A DNA stretch of 64,000 bases from Pelomonas sp. SE-A7 (GTDB taxonomy: Bacteria > Pseudomonadota > Gammaproteobacteria > Burkholderiales > Burkholderiaceae_C), in contig NZ_JAUASW010000001.1 in NCBI RefSeq assembly GCF_030345705.1, positions 806,001-870,000 on the forward strand, read 5' to 3'. The notes under the pieces are model-generated. The model ran no database searches. It saw only the letters and a list, made by a program, of their open reading frames with translations, and was not told the origin of the DNA. A program made the translations under genes and the position numbers. Within the stretch, counting starts at the first letter, position 1; each line of letters opens with the position of its first letter. This document shows positions 18,442 through 26,866 of this stretch, one piece after another.

Positions 18442-18505
18442 GTCTTGCTCTCTGCCAAAATCGCGCCACCAAAAAACAGGTCGAGCCTAAGCCCTGGAGC
18501 CCTTC

Positions 18506-19441
18506 TTGAGTAGCACCTTGTTGACACCGCGCATGGCCGGTGTCCTGCAGCGCATCCATCGCGCCAACCGACCCGCCTTCCACAGCCTGAGCCCCAAGCA
18601 GGCCCGCATCGCCTACCTGATGGGGGCCGAGATCCTGGACCTGCCGCGCGCGCCGCTGGAGCGGGTCGAGGACCTGAAGCTGCCCGGCGCCGACGGCCTG
18701 CTGTCGGCCCGCCTCTATGCACCCAGCCACGACAAGCTGCCGGTGCTGCTGTACTTCCATGGCGGCGGCTTCACCATAGGCAGCCTCGAGACCCACGACA
18801 GCCTGTGCCGCCAGCTGGCCCTGCGCTCCGGCGCGGCCGTGATCTCGCTGGACTACCGGTTGGCACCCGAGCACCGCTTCCCGGCAGCCGTGGACGACTG
18901 CTGGGCCGTGATGCGCTGGTTGGCGGAGTCGGCGGAGTCCCTGGGATTGGACGGCTCGCGGCTCGCCGTCGGCGGCGACAGCGCCGGCGGCACGCTGGCC
19001 GCGGTCAGCGCCCTGCATGCCCGCGATCAAGGCCTGAAGCTGGCTCTGCAGCTGCTGATCACGCCGGGCACAACGGCCCATGCCGACACGGCTTCGCACA
19101 AGCTGTTCGCCAACGGCTTTCTGCTCGACGCCGCATCCATAGACTGGTTCTTCGGCCACTACATAGACTTCCACCACCGCAAGGACTGGCGTTTCGCGCC
19201 GCTGCTGGCCGACGACCATGCCGAGCTCGCCCCTTGCTTCGTGCTGCTGGCCGAATGCGATCCGCTGGTGGACGAGGGCGTGGCCTATGCCGACCTGCTG
19301 CGCGCCAACGGCAATGCGGTGGACCTGGAGCTGGTCCGCGGCGTGACTCACGACTTCATCAAGATGGGGCGCTCGATTCCGGAGGCGCTCAGCGCCCTGG
19401 AGCGCTGCGCCCAGGCGATCAAGGAGGCCCTGAACCCATGA
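18506..19441 (+). CDS. Alpha/beta-hydrolase of the hormone-sensitive-lipase family
   Basis: 311 residues from TTG 18506, which has GGAG seven bases upstream; ATG 18533 would remove nine residues. HSL hallmarks: oxyanion-hole HGGG at 85-88, nucleophile S159 in GDSAGG, then ECDPLVDEG (Asp) and RGVTHDF (His) completing the triad. It should hydrolyse short acyl esters in the cytoplasm. Its TGA overlaps the next ATG (ATGA), coupling it to a thioesterase-GNAT fusion, which hints at a shared role in acyl-ester or acyl-CoA turnover. Confidence 0.92.
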   Translation: MSSTLLTPRMAGVLQRIHRANRPAFHSLSPKQARIAYLMGAEILDLPRAPLERVEDLKLPGADGLLSARLYAPSHDKLPVLLYFHGGGFTIGSLETHDSLCRQLALRSGAAVISLDYRLAPEHRFPAAVDDCWAVMRWLAESAESLGLDGSRLAVGGDSAGGTLAAVSALHARDQGLKLALQLLITPGTTAHADTASHKLFANGFLLDAASIDWFFGHYIDFHHRKDWRFAPLLADDHAELAPCFVLLAECDPLVDEGVAYADLLRANGNAVDLELVRGVTHDFIKMGRSIPEALSALERCAQAIKEALNP

Positions 19442-20310
19442 GCACCCCCGTCCTCAAGCGCAGCGAGTTCCGCCACCTGGAGCGGCTGCGCGTGCGCTGG
19501 GCCGAGATCGACGCCCAGCAGATCGTCTTCAACGGCCACTACCTGACCTACATAGACACGGCCGTCGGCGGCTACTGGCGGGCCATGGCCTTGCCCTATG
19601 CCGAGTCCATGAAGACCCTGGACGGCGACCTGTTCGTTCGCAAGGCCACGCTCGAGTACCTGGGCTCGGCCCGCTACGACGACCAGCTCGACGTGGGCAT
19701 ACGCCGGCTCAAGATAGGCAACACCTCGATGACCCTGCAGGCCGCCGTGTTCCGTGGCGACGAGCTGCTGGTGCTGGGCGAGCTGGTCTATGTGTTCGCC
19801 GATGCCGAGAAGCAGGTGCCCAAGGCCGTGCCGCAGGCGCTGCGCGGCACCATCGACGCCTTCGAGGCGGGCGAGCCCATGGTGACCGTCAAGCTGGGTG
19901 AATGGAGCCAGCTGGGCGAGGACGCCCACCGCATCCGCCACGAGGTCTTTGTCGATGAGCAGAAGATTCCGGCCGAGCTGGAATGGGATGCGGCCGACGA
20001 CGGCTGCCTGCATGCCGTGGCCTACAACCGCTTCGGCCGCGCCCTGGCCACCGGCCGCCTGCTGGAGCATGTGCCCGGCGTCGCCAAGGTCGGCCGCATG
20101 GCCGTGATCCGCAGCATGCGCAGCGGCCGCATCGGCCGCGAGGTGCTGGACGCGCTGATGAAGGAAGGCCGCTCACGCGGCTACACCGAGGTGCTGCTGC
20201 ACGCCCAGCTGTCAGCGGTGAACTTCTATCTGCGCGCCGGCTTCGTCGAGCGCGGCGAGCGCTTCGAGGAGGCGGGCATAGGGCATGTGGAGATGGTGCG
20301 AGGGGTTTGA
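19438..20310 (+). CDS. Fusion protein: YbgC/FadM-type acyl-CoA thioesterase + ElaA-like GNAT
   Basis: 290 residues in one uninterrupted frame. Residues 1-140 are a hotdog thioesterase: RVRWAEIDAQQIVFNGHYLTYID keeps the Asp-x-x-x-(I/V)-x-x-(N/H) pattern of 4-hydroxybenzoyl-CoA-type enzymes (split here at the IDAQ-IVF region). Residues about 150-290 are a GNAT domain with HRIRHEVFVDEQKIP, ELEWD, VGRMAV and LHAQLSAVNFYLRAGF, close to ElaA. Both halves retain their motifs, so both may be active. ATG 19438 overlaps the esterase stop. The combination suggests acyl-CoA hydrolysis linked to acyl or acetyl transfer, but this is inference. Confidence 0.88.
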   Translation: MSTPVLKRSEFRHLERLRVRWAEIDAQQIVFNGHYLTYIDTAVGGYWRAMALPYAESMKTLDGDLFVRKATLEYLGSARYDDQLDVGIRRLKIGNTSMTLQAAVFRGDELLVLGELVYVFADAEKQVPKAVPQALRGTIDAFEAGEPMVTVKLGEWSQLGEDAHRIRHEVFVDEQKIPAELEWDAADDGCLHAVAYNRFGRALATGRLLEHVPGVAKVGRMAVIRSMRSGRIGREVLDALMKEGRSRGYTEVLLHAQLSAVNFYLRAGFVERGERFEEAGIGHVEMVRGV

Positions 20311-20313
20311 GCC

Positions 20314-20751
20314 TCAGGCCGGGCGTACCAGCACCTGCTCATAGACCTGCAGAAACTCAGCCGGCATGCGCCTCGGCCTCCCGCTGCTCATCTCAATGCA
20401 GATCAGCTCCCAGCGCCCGCGCATCAAGGTCACGCCATCCGCGGCGCGCTTGAGCTCGAAGCGGCGCTCCATCGCCAGCTTGCCGTCGCTGCCGGTCAGC
20501 CAGGTGCCGAGCAGCAGCTCCTCGCCCAGCAGCGAGGGCAGCAGGTAGTCGTATTCGCCCCGGCGTATGGCCATGGCGCGGTCCAGGCGCTGGTAGTCAG
20601 GGAGGCTCAGGCCCAGCGACTCCGAATGGGCCCAGGCTACGCGCTCGCACCACTGCACGTAGACCGCGTTGTTCGTGTGATTGAGCCCGTCGATATCGGC
20701 CGCTTGCGGCTGTAAGGCCAGGGTGAAGGGCTGCGTGAACTGCCAGTCCAT
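20314..20751 (-). CDS. Acyl-CoA thioesterase, hotdog fold (FadM/YbgC-like)
   Basis: 145 residues starting at ATG 20751, MDWQFTQ. ADIDGLNHTNNAVYVQWCERVAWAHSESLG matches the 4HBT pattern (Asp, Asn-His, Tyr; the motif is split around residues 19-48). It converges with the thioesterase-GNAT fusion, leaving only 3 bases between the two stops, so two distantly related thioesterases face each other. The stop of the DUF4936 gene is 5 bases upstream of its start, so it is the last gene of a ygfZ-DUF4936-thioesterase unit. Confidence 0.88.
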   Translation of the reverse strand: MDWQFTQPFTLALQPQAADIDGLNHTNNAVYVQWCERVAWAHSESLGLSLPDYQRLDRAMAIRRGEYDYLLPSLLGEELLLGTWLTGSDGKLAMERRFELKRAADGVTLMRGRWELICIEMSSGRPRRMPAEFLQVYEQVLVRPA

Positions 20752-20756
20752 GGCGT

Positions 20757-21008
20757 TCAGCCGCTCAGCGGCTCGAACCATTCCGCATGCCGGTCGCCGA
20801 GGACGAAGGGTCCCAGGGCAGCCGCAATGCGAGGCTCGCAGTGAAGCTGCGTTTCCGTGTAGATCTCCATCCAGGTCAGCAGTCCATCGCTGCCTGGGCG
20901 CTGCAGCAACCGAACCGGCGCCGATGCGCGCGCCAATTCGAAGGCCGCTCGCGCTGCACTGGCGGCTTCTGGCCGCAGCTTGTAATAGACGTAAAGCTCT
21001 TCGGCCAT
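20757..21008 (-). CDS. DUF4936 family small protein
   Basis: 83 residues, MAEELYVYYKLRPEAASAAR then RPGSDGLLTWMEIY. This short single-domain family is typical of Burkholderiales, where it often sits next to ygfZ, as here (11 bp away). It contains no signal peptide or catalytic motif; the compact alpha-beta pattern resembles ferredoxin-like stress/dimer domains, which is only an impression. Function unknown. Confidence 0.8.
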   Translation of the reverse strand: MAEELYVYYKLRPEAASAARAAFELARASAPVRLLQRPGSDGLLTWMEIYTETQLHCEPRIAAALGPFVLGDRHAEWFEPLSG

Positions 21009-21019
21009 GGCCCGCGCGC

Positions 21020-21958
21020 TCACTGAGGCTCGGCAATCTCGTAGGGCAGGGGGCGCTGCTGGAGCTGCGGGCCGGTCGCGCTGCCCAGGTGCAGACTGCC
21101 GTCCTCCAGCGCCGCGAGCTTGACTTCGGCCAGGAGCAAGACCTGGCCCTGGTCGGTGCCCACGGCCGCCACCAGACCGGCCGGCTGCTCTGCGTCGGCG
21201 CTGTGGAACAGCTCCTGGCCGACCTGGGCCGGGCCCTCCGCCTTGAACAGGAAGGTGCGGCGCTTGATCGTGCCGCGGTACTGGCTGCGGGCCACGATTT
21301 CCTGGCCCGGGTAGCAGCCCTTTTGGAAATTGACACCGCCCAGCAGCTCGAGGTTGAGCATCTGTGGCACGAACTGCTCGACCGTGGCGCCGCGCACCCA
21401 GGCCAGGCCGGCCTGGACTTCCAGCCATTGCCAGGTCTCGGCCGTGAGCGCGGGCAAGGCCGGTGCGGCCTCATCGGCGGCTTGGAGCAGGGCGTAGCGG
21501 GACAGGGACTGGCCCTCGACCAGGGCGTCGGGCAGGCGCATGACGAGCTTGTTGGCGATGTGGGTCACTGCCCAGACCTCGGCCGGCGCCTGATCGCCGA
21601 GCGCAGCGCGGGCAGCTTCACCTGCAAGCCCCCACAGGGCCAGCTCGTTCGACGCATCGCTGAGCTTGCACTTGGCGCGCAGCACGAACATCGATAGCCG
21701 CTTGAGCGTGGCCGGCAGCAGTTCGGAGGGCAGGGCCAGCACCAGCTCGTCGCTGTTTCGCTTGTAGGCCAGCATCAGGGCCAGCAAGCGGCCCTTGGCC
21801 GAGCAGTAGCCGGCGAGGCGCCCCTGGTTGGGCGTCTGCAGGACCACGTCCTGCGTCAGCTGTCCATGGAGGAACTTGGCGGCTTCCTCGCCCTGGGCTC
21901 GGATCAGGCCCCAGTCGGCCAGGCGCAGCGCGCCACTTGTCTTGGAGTTCTCGGTCAT
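21020..21958 (-). CDS. ygfZ: Folate-binding Fe-S cluster repair protein YgfZ
   Basis: 312 residues from ATG 21958 (MTENSK); ATG 21973 is possible but has a weaker context. The family signature KGCYPGQEIVAR is present near residues 217-228, and the N-terminal half has the GcvT-like tetrahydrofolate fold (LHGQLTQDVV, YCSAKGRLLALM). It supports repair or assembly of certain [4Fe-4S] enzymes. It is a paralogue of the aminomethyltransferase GcvT found at 42.9 kb. Divergent from mltG, with 48 bp between starts. Confidence 0.94.
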   Translation of the reverse strand: MTENSKTSGALRLADWGLIRAQGEEAAKFLHGQLTQDVVLQTPNQGRLAGYCSAKGRLLALMLAYKRNSDELVLALPSELLPATLKRLSMFVLRAKCKLSDASNELALWGLAGEAARAALGDQAPAEVWAVTHIANKLVMRLPDALVEGQSLSRYALLQAADEAAPALPALTAETWQWLEVQAGLAWVRGATVEQFVPQMLNLELLGGVNFQKGCYPGQEIVARSQYRGTIKRRTFLFKAEGPAQVGQELFHSADAEQPAGLVAAVGTDQGQVLLLAEVKLAALEDGSLHLGSATGPQLQQRPLPYEIAEPQ

Positions 21959-22006
21959 GGCCGCGATTATCATCAGCGCCCGCTAATCAACAGAGGTCGT
22001 CGGGTC

Positions 22007-23038
22007 TTGAGCCGCAGGAAGAACAAGAGCAAGGGCGCCGGTGTCGCAGGCTGGCTGATCGGCCTGCTGCTGCTGGCTGTGCTCGTCGCGGCCGCCTTGG
22101 CTGGCGCCGCCTGGTGGTGGCTGCAGCAGCCCCTGCAACTCGACAAGCCGGCGGTGGAGCTGTCCATAGAGCCGGGCATGAATCCGCGCGCCGTGGCCGA
22201 GGCCTGGGTCGCGGCCGGCGTACAGACCGACGGACGCCTGCTCTACCAATGGTTCCGCTGGTCCGGCCAGTCCCGCCAGATCCGCGCCGGCAGCTACGAA
22301 GTCCATGCCGGCATCACGCCGCGCGAACTGCTGGCCAAGATGGTCCGCGGCGACGAGGTGCTGGAGCAGGTGAGGCTGATCGAGGGCTGGAGCTTCCGCC
22401 AGTTCCGCGCGGCCCTGGCCAAGGCACCGGCGCTCAAGGCCACGACGGCCAACCTGAGCGAAGCCGAGCTGATGAGCGCGCTGGGCGCATCGGGCCAGGC
22501 CGCCGAAGGCCGCTTCTTCCCCGACACCTATGCCTACAGCCGCGGCGTCAGCGACCTCACCGTGCTCAGGCGCGCCCACGCCGCCCTGCAGCGCCGGCTG
22601 GAGGCCGCCTGGGAGCAGCGCGATCCGGGCCTGCCCTTGAAGACGCTGGACGAGGCCCTGATCCTGGCTTCCATCGTCGAGAAGGAGACCGGCGCGGCGG
22701 CCGACCGGGCCATGGTGGCCTCGGTCTTCATCAACCGTCTGAAGCTGGGCATGCCGCTGCAGACCGACCCGACCGTGATCTACGGCCTGGGCGAGGCTTT
22801 CGACGGCAATCTGCGCAAGCGCGACCTGCTGGCCGACACGCCCTTCAACACCTACACCCGCAGCGGCCTGCCGCCGACGCCCATCGCCATGCCGGGCGCG
22901 GCTTCGCTGCAGGCGGCCCTGCATCCGGCGCGGAGCAAGGCGCTGTACTTCGTCGCTCGCGGCGACGGCAGCAGCGAATTCAGCGAAGACCTCGCCGCGC
23001 ATAATCGCGCCGTCAACAAGTATCAGCGTGGTCATTGA
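22007..23038 (+). CDS. mltG: Endolytic murein transglycosylase MltG
   Basis: 343 residues from TTG 22007 (AGAGG about ten bases upstream); no ATG gives the correct N-terminus. A cytoplasmic basic start ([10 protein letters not shown]) is followed by one TM helix (about 14-39), then a LysM-like subdomain and the catalytic YceG domain with [11 protein letters not shown]225 corresponds to the catalytic Glu. [21 protein letters not shown] near the end is the family signature (split at [11 protein letters not shown]). It cuts nascent glycan strands and sets their length. Heads the mltG-tmk-holB-pilZ-tatD cluster. Confidence 0.94.
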   Translation: MSRRKNKSKGAGVAGWLIGLLLLAVLVAAALAGAAWWWLQQPLQLDKPAVELSIEPGMNPRAVAEAWVAAGVQTDGRLLYQWFRWSGQSRQIRAGSYEVHAGITPRELLAKMVRGDEVLEQVRLIEGWSFRQFRAALAKAPALKATTANLSEAELMSALGASGQAAEGRFFPDTYAYSRGVSDLTVLRRAHAALQRRLEAAWEQRDPGLPLKTLDEALILASIVEKETGAAADRAMVASVFINRLKLGMPLQTDPTVIYGLGEAFDGNLRKRDLLADTPFNTYTRSGLPPTPIAMPGAASLQAALHPARSKALYFVARGDGSSEFSEDLAAHNRAVNKYQRGH

Positions 23039-23040
23039 GC

Positions 23041-23664
23041 GTGGGCGGCAGCGGTAGATTCATCAGCATCGAAGGCATAGATGGGGCCGGCAAGTCCACC
23101 CATCTGCAGGCCCTGGTAGAGCGGCTTGAAAGCCGCGGCGCCACGGTGGTCCAGACCCGCGAACCCGGCGGCACCGAGCTGGCCGAGACCCTGCGCGGGC
23201 TGTTCCTGCACAGCAGCATGGACAGCCTGACCGAGGCCCTGCTGGTCTTCGCCGGCCGGCGCGACCACCTGGTGCGCGTGATCGAGCCGGCGCTGCAGCG
23301 CGGCGACACTGTGGTCTGCGACCGTTTTGCCGATGCCAGCTTCGCCTACCAGGGCCATGGCCGCGGCATGGACCTCTCGACGCTGGGCACGCTGGAGCAA
23401 TGGGTGCTGCAAGGACAAGGCCGACAGCCCGACCTGACTCTGTGGTTCGATGTGGACCCGCAGGTCGCCGCCCAGCGGCGCGCGGCGGCCCGCGAGGCGG
23501 ACCGTTTCGAGCAGCAGGACCTGGACTTCTTCAGCCGCGTCCGTGCCGGCTATGCCGAGCGGGCGGCGGCTTTTCCGCAGCGCTTCGTGCGCATCGATGC
23601 CGGCCAGACGGTCGACGAGGTCGCGGCCCAGGTGCGTGCCGCGCTTGAGGCGCGTGGATGGTGA
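23041..23664 (+). CDS. tmk: Thymidylate kinase
   Basis: 207 residues from GTG 23041; TTG 23035, overlapping the mltG stop as TTGA, would add two residues and cannot be excluded. P-loop [17 protein letters not shown](F/Y) motif [26 protein letters not shown] and a Lid segment with ARG-rich [15 protein letters not shown]. It phosphorylates dTMP to dTDP. The stop overlaps holB by seven bases, the conserved tmk-holB arrangement. Confidence 0.94.
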   Translation: MGGSGRFISIEGIDGAGKSTHLQALVERLESRGATVVQTREPGGTELAETLRGLFLHSSMDSLTEALLVFAGRRDHLVRVIEPALQRGDTVVCDRFADASFAYQGHGRGMDLSTLGTLEQWVLQGQGRQPDLTLWFDVDPQVAAQRRAAAREADRFEQQDLDFFSRVRAGYAERAAAFPQRFVRIDAGQTVDEVAAQVRAALEARGW

Positions 23665-24668
23665 GCAGCTCTCTGCTGCCCTGGTTGCACAAGGCACTGC
23701 AGGCCGGGCTCGGCCTGCGCTCGCATGCGCTGCTGATCCAGGGGCCGGCCGGCGTCGGCCAGTTCGACCTGGCCATGCAACTGGCCGCCAGCTGGCTCTG
23801 CGAAAGCAGCCGCGGCCAGGGCCCGGCCTGCGGTCTGTGCGCCAGCTGCAAGCTCCTGCAGTCGCGCACCCATCCCGATTTCCAGCTGCTGGTGCCCGAG
23901 GCCCTGCGCGAAGGGCTCGGGCTGGCGGACGAGGCGGGCGAGGGCGAGACCAAGGCCAGCAAGACCAAGCCCAGCCGCGAGATCAAGATCGATGCGGTGC
24001 GCGCCACCCTGGCCTTTGCCCAGGCCACCTCGGCGCGCGGCCAGGCCAAGGTCGTCGTCATCTATCCGGCCGAGGCGCTGAACACTGTGGCTGCCAATGC
24101 CTTGCTGAAGACGCTGGAAGAACCTTCGGGCCTGCTGCGCTTCGTGCTGGCCAGCGATGAGCCGCAGGCCCTGCTGCCGACCATACGCAGCCGTTGCCAG
24201 GCCCTGAGCCTCGCGCTGCCGGCCAGAGAGCAGGCGGTGAGCTGGCTGGCCGGCCAGGGCGTGGAACAGGCCGAGGTGTTGCTGCGGGCGGCCGGCGGCC
24301 GGCCCAATCTGGCCCAGGGCTGGGCCCAGGACGGTCTCAGCGCCGCCGCCTGGCTGGCCCTGCCCAAGCGCTTGGCGCGCGGCGAGGTGTCGGCGATTTC
24401 GGATTGGCCGGTGCCGCGTGCCATCGACGCGCTGCAGCGCCTCAACCATGACCTGCTGCGCCTGGCCCATGGCGCCGGCCCCAGCTACTTCCCGGCCGAG
24501 GCCCTGCCCAAGGTGCGGCAGGGCGCGCCGCTGCAAGCCTGGGGTCAGGCCTTGCAGAGGGCGATGCGGCATGCCGAGCATCCGCTCAACGCCGGCCTGT
24601 TGCTGGAATCCCTGGTCGGCCAAGGCCAGAGCGCTATCGCCGAAGCCGTGGGTACACTGCGCCCATGA
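23658..24668 (+). CDS. holB: DNA polymerase III delta' subunit
   Basis: 336 residues. The P-loop position reads GPAGVGQFD, lacking the Lys of a working Walker A, as expected for delta', which does not hydrolyse ATP. Zinc module CGLCASC at about residues 55-65, then [25 protein letters not shown] and IRSRCQ (SRC motif; the long stretch is split around LLKTLEEP). It is part of the clamp loader. Overlaps tmk by seven bases and pilZ by four (ATGA). Confidence 0.93.
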   Translation: MVSSSLLPWLHKALQAGLGLRSHALLIQGPAGVGQFDLAMQLAASWLCESSRGQGPACGLCASCKLLQSRTHPDFQLLVPEALREGLGLADEAGEGETKASKTKPSREIKIDAVRATLAFAQATSARGQAKVVVIYPAEALNTVAANALLKTLEEPSGLLRFVLASDEPQALLPTIRSRCQALSLALPAREQAVSWLAGQGVEQAEVLLRAAGGRPNLAQGWAQDGLSAAAWLALPKRLARGEVSAISDWPVPRAIDALQRLNHDLLRLAHGAGPSYFPAEALPKVRQGAPLQAWGQALQRAMRHAEHPLNAGLLLESLVGQGQSAIAEAVGTLRP

Positions 24669-25048
24669 GCAGTGACACTCCCGCAGCAGTTCCGTCGCCT
24701 CAGGGCGGTGCCCGGCCCGGCGTCATCCAGCTGGTGTTCAAGGAGAAGGGCGCGCTCTACGCCGCCTACATGCCCATCTTCACCGACGGTGGCCTGTTCG
24801 TGCCGAGCAGCCGCGACTACAAGCTGGGCGACGACGTCTACCTGCTGCTGTCGCTGCCCGACGACCCGCAGCGCTACCCGGTCGCCGGCAAGGTGGCGTG
24901 GATCACGCCGTCCAATGCCTCTGGCGGCCGCACGCAGGGTGTGGGCGTCAAGTTCCCCTCGGACGAGAAGACCCGCCTGATCAAGCTCAAGATCGAAGAA
25001 CTGCTGGGCACCGCCATCTCCTCGTCCAAGCCCACGCAGACGATCTGA
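24665..25048 (+). CDS. pilZ: PilZ-domain type IV pilus assembly protein
   Basis: 127 residues. Short PilZ fold with the sequence VIQLVFKEKGALYAAYMP, FTDGGLFVPS, GKVAWITP and GVGVKFPSDE. As in the founding PilZ of type IV pilus assembly, the RxxxR and D/NxSxxG c-di-GMP-binding motifs are not intact: there is no RxxxR at the start. It probably acts by protein contact (PilB/FimX-type partners) and not as a c-di-GMP receptor. Position between holB and tatD is conserved in beta- and gammaproteobacteria. Confidence 0.93.
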   Translation: MSSDTPAAVPSPQGGARPGVIQLVFKEKGALYAAYMPIFTDGGLFVPSSRDYKLGDDVYLLLSLPDDPQRYPVAGKVAWITPSNASGGRTQGVGVKFPSDEKTRLIKLKIEELLGTAISSSKPTQTI

Positions 25049-25071
25049 GACCGAGCTTTTCGGTCGCCGCC

Positions 25072-25851
25072 ATGTTCATCGATTCCCATTGCCATCTCAG
25101 CTTCCCGGAGCTGAGCGCCCAGCTGCCCCAGATCCTCGACGCGATGCGCCAGGCGCAGGTCGAGCAGGCCATCTGCATCTGCACCACGATGGAGGAGTTC
25201 CCCAGCGTGCTGGCCCTGGCCGAGCAGCATCCGCAGCTGTGGGCCACAGTGGGTGTGCATCCGGACAACGAGGACGTGCGCGAGCCGACGGTGGAGGACC
25301 TGGTCGAGGCGGCGCGCCATCCCAAGGTGCTGGCCATTGGCGAGACCGGCCTGGACTACTACCGCCTCAACGGCCGCAGCCTGGCCGACATGGAATGGCA
25401 GCGCGAGCGCTTCCGCACGCATATCCGCGCTGCCAAGATCGCCGGCAAGCCCATGGTCATCCACACGCGCTCCAGTGCCGCCGACACGCTGCGGCTGCTG
25501 CAGGAGGAGGGCGGCGAGCAGGCCGGCGGCGTGTTCCATTGCTTCACCGAAGACCTGGGCGTGGCCAAGGCGGCGGTGGAGGCCGGCTTCTACATCTCGT
25601 TCTCGGGCATCCTGACCTTCAAGAATGCCCAAGACCTGCGCGACGTGGCCGAGGCCCTGCCGCTGGAGCGGCTGCTGATCGAGACCGACAGCCCCTATCT
25701 CGCGCCCGTGCCCTACCGCGGAAAGATGAACAGCCCCGCCTATGTGCCGCATGTGGCGGCCCAGTTGGCGGCCGTCAAGCAGGTCTCGGTGGAGCAGGTC
25801 GCGGCGCAGACCACGGCCAACTGCCGGACCCTTTTCAGGATGCCCGCATGA
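25072..25851 (+). CDS. tatD: TatD-family metal-dependent DNase
   Basis: 259 residues from ATG 25072. Metal-binding FIDSHCHLSF at the start, AIGETGLDYY, MVIHTRSS, FHCFTED and LIETDSPYLAPVPYRGK at the end; all metal ligands of the TatD amidohydrolase-like barrel are kept. YcfH/YabD-type member by context after pilZ. It is thought to act in 3'-5' DNA processing and repair. Stop overlaps the ankyrin gene start (ATGA). Confidence 0.93.
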   Translation: MFIDSHCHLSFPELSAQLPQILDAMRQAQVEQAICICTTMEEFPSVLALAEQHPQLWATVGVHPDNEDVREPTVEDLVEAARHPKVLAIGETGLDYYRLNGRSLADMEWQRERFRTHIRAAKIAGKPMVIHTRSSAADTLRLLQEEGGEQAGGVFHCFTEDLGVAKAAVEAGFYISFSGILTFKNAQDLRDVAEALPLERLLIETDSPYLAPVPYRGKMNSPAYVPHVAAQLAAVKQVSVEQVAAQTTANCRTLFRMPA

Positions 25852-26486
25852 AGACCAAGCAAGCCCTGATCGCCGCCCTGCTGCTGGCCGCCAGCGGCCT
25901 GGCGCTGGCGCTCACGCCGGACGAGAAGGACCTGCAGGTGGCGGCCGACCGCGACCACCTCGGTTCCTTGAACAAGCTCTTGCAGCGCGGCGTCGATCCG
26001 AATGCGGTCGACGGCAACGGCAATACCGCCTTGATCCTGGCGCTGCGCGCCGAGGCCTATGCGGCCGCGGCCCGGCTGATCGAACACCAGGCCACCAAGG
26101 TCGACCAGGCCAATGCGGCCAACGAGACGCCCATGATGATGGCGGCCATCCGCGGCCGCCTCGACCTGGTCAAGCAATTGGTGGCACGCGGCGCTCCCAT
26201 CAACCGCGCTGGCTGGACACCGCTGCACTACGCCTGCAGCGGCCCGGACAACGGCACGGCCGCCTGGTTGCTGGAGCAGGGCGCCGACATCGATGCCCGC
26301 GCACCCAACCGCTCGACGCCGCTGATGATGGCGGTGCGCTATGCCCCGGTCGCGACGGCCGAGCTGCTGATCGCCAAGGGCGCCAACGTGCGGCTCTCGC
26401 ATGAAAACGGCAACACCGCGGCCGATTTCGCGAGTGGTGCCGGCCGCGAAGCGCTGGCCGCCAAGATCCTCGCCGCGGCCCGTTGA
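25848..26486 (+). CDS. Exported ankyrin-repeat protein
   Basis: 212 residues. Signal peptide 1-22 (ALIAALLLAASGLALA). About five ankyrin repeats cover residues 30-205: DPNAVDGNGNTALILAL, NAANETPMMMAAIRGRLDLV, AGWTPLHYACSG, NRSTPLMMAVRYAPVATAELL and GANVRLSHENGNTAADFA. It is a periplasmic protein-interaction scaffold with unknown partner. Last gene of the mltG...tatD unit; the 163 bp after it show no clear terminator. Confidence 0.9.
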   Translation: MKTKQALIAALLLAASGLALALTPDEKDLQVAADRDHLGSLNKLLQRGVDPNAVDGNGNTALILALRAEAYAAAARLIEHQATKVDQANAANETPMMMAAIRGRLDLVKQLVARGAPINRAGWTPLHYACSGPDNGTAAWLLEQGADIDARAPNRSTPLMMAVRYAPVATAELLIAKGANVRLSHENGNTAADFASGAGREALAAKILAAAR

Positions 26487-26649
26487 GGCCGGTCCAGCCG
26501 GGGATTCGTGACGCGTTTCACGAACGAAACCCTGCGCTGACAGCCACCTAGGAATTTGTCCGACAAGCCGTTTGGCGACGGGCCGACTACGAGGAAAGGG
26601 GCTGGGTGCCTAGAGTCATCCCATCGAATTCCAAGCGATGGAGACCGTG

Positions 26650-26856
26650 ATGATCGACACCCAAGCCCAAACCGCCGCCAACCCGTTCGCCATGCTGCTG
26701 GACCTGGAGCGCGTGGTGCGCGAGGTCGAATGCTCGGAGCGCCTGAACCGCCTGCGCCGTCGCGTGTTCCGCCCGCTGGACAAGCCGGCCATTCCGCACG
26801 CCGACTCGGCCCAGTTCGACAGCATGCTGGACGCGGCCGACGGCGAAGGCTACTGA
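26650..26856 (+). CDS. Small uncharacterised protein
   Basis: 68 residues, MIDTQAQTAANPFAMLLDLERVV then SERLNRLRRRVFRPLDKP. ATG 26650 has GGAG at 26641-26644; ATG 26638 lacks a site. Arg-rich centre flanked by a Leu/Val helix and an acidic end (DSAQFDSMLDAADGEGY). It looks like a real small gene: good start, normal codon use, and a place between a finished operon and a convergent gene 10 bp away. I recall similar short proteins in relatives but no function. Confidence 0.65.
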   Translation: MIDTQAQTAANPFAMLLDLERVVREVECSERLNRLRRRVFRPLDKPAIPHADSAQFDSMLDAADGEGY

Positions 26857-26866
26857 CGCCTGATTG

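Noticed and set aside
23035..23043. TTG 23035 as tmk start overlapping the mltG stop
   Set aside because: Kept as an alternative; GTG 23041 is a better start codon and loses only two residues outside the fold.
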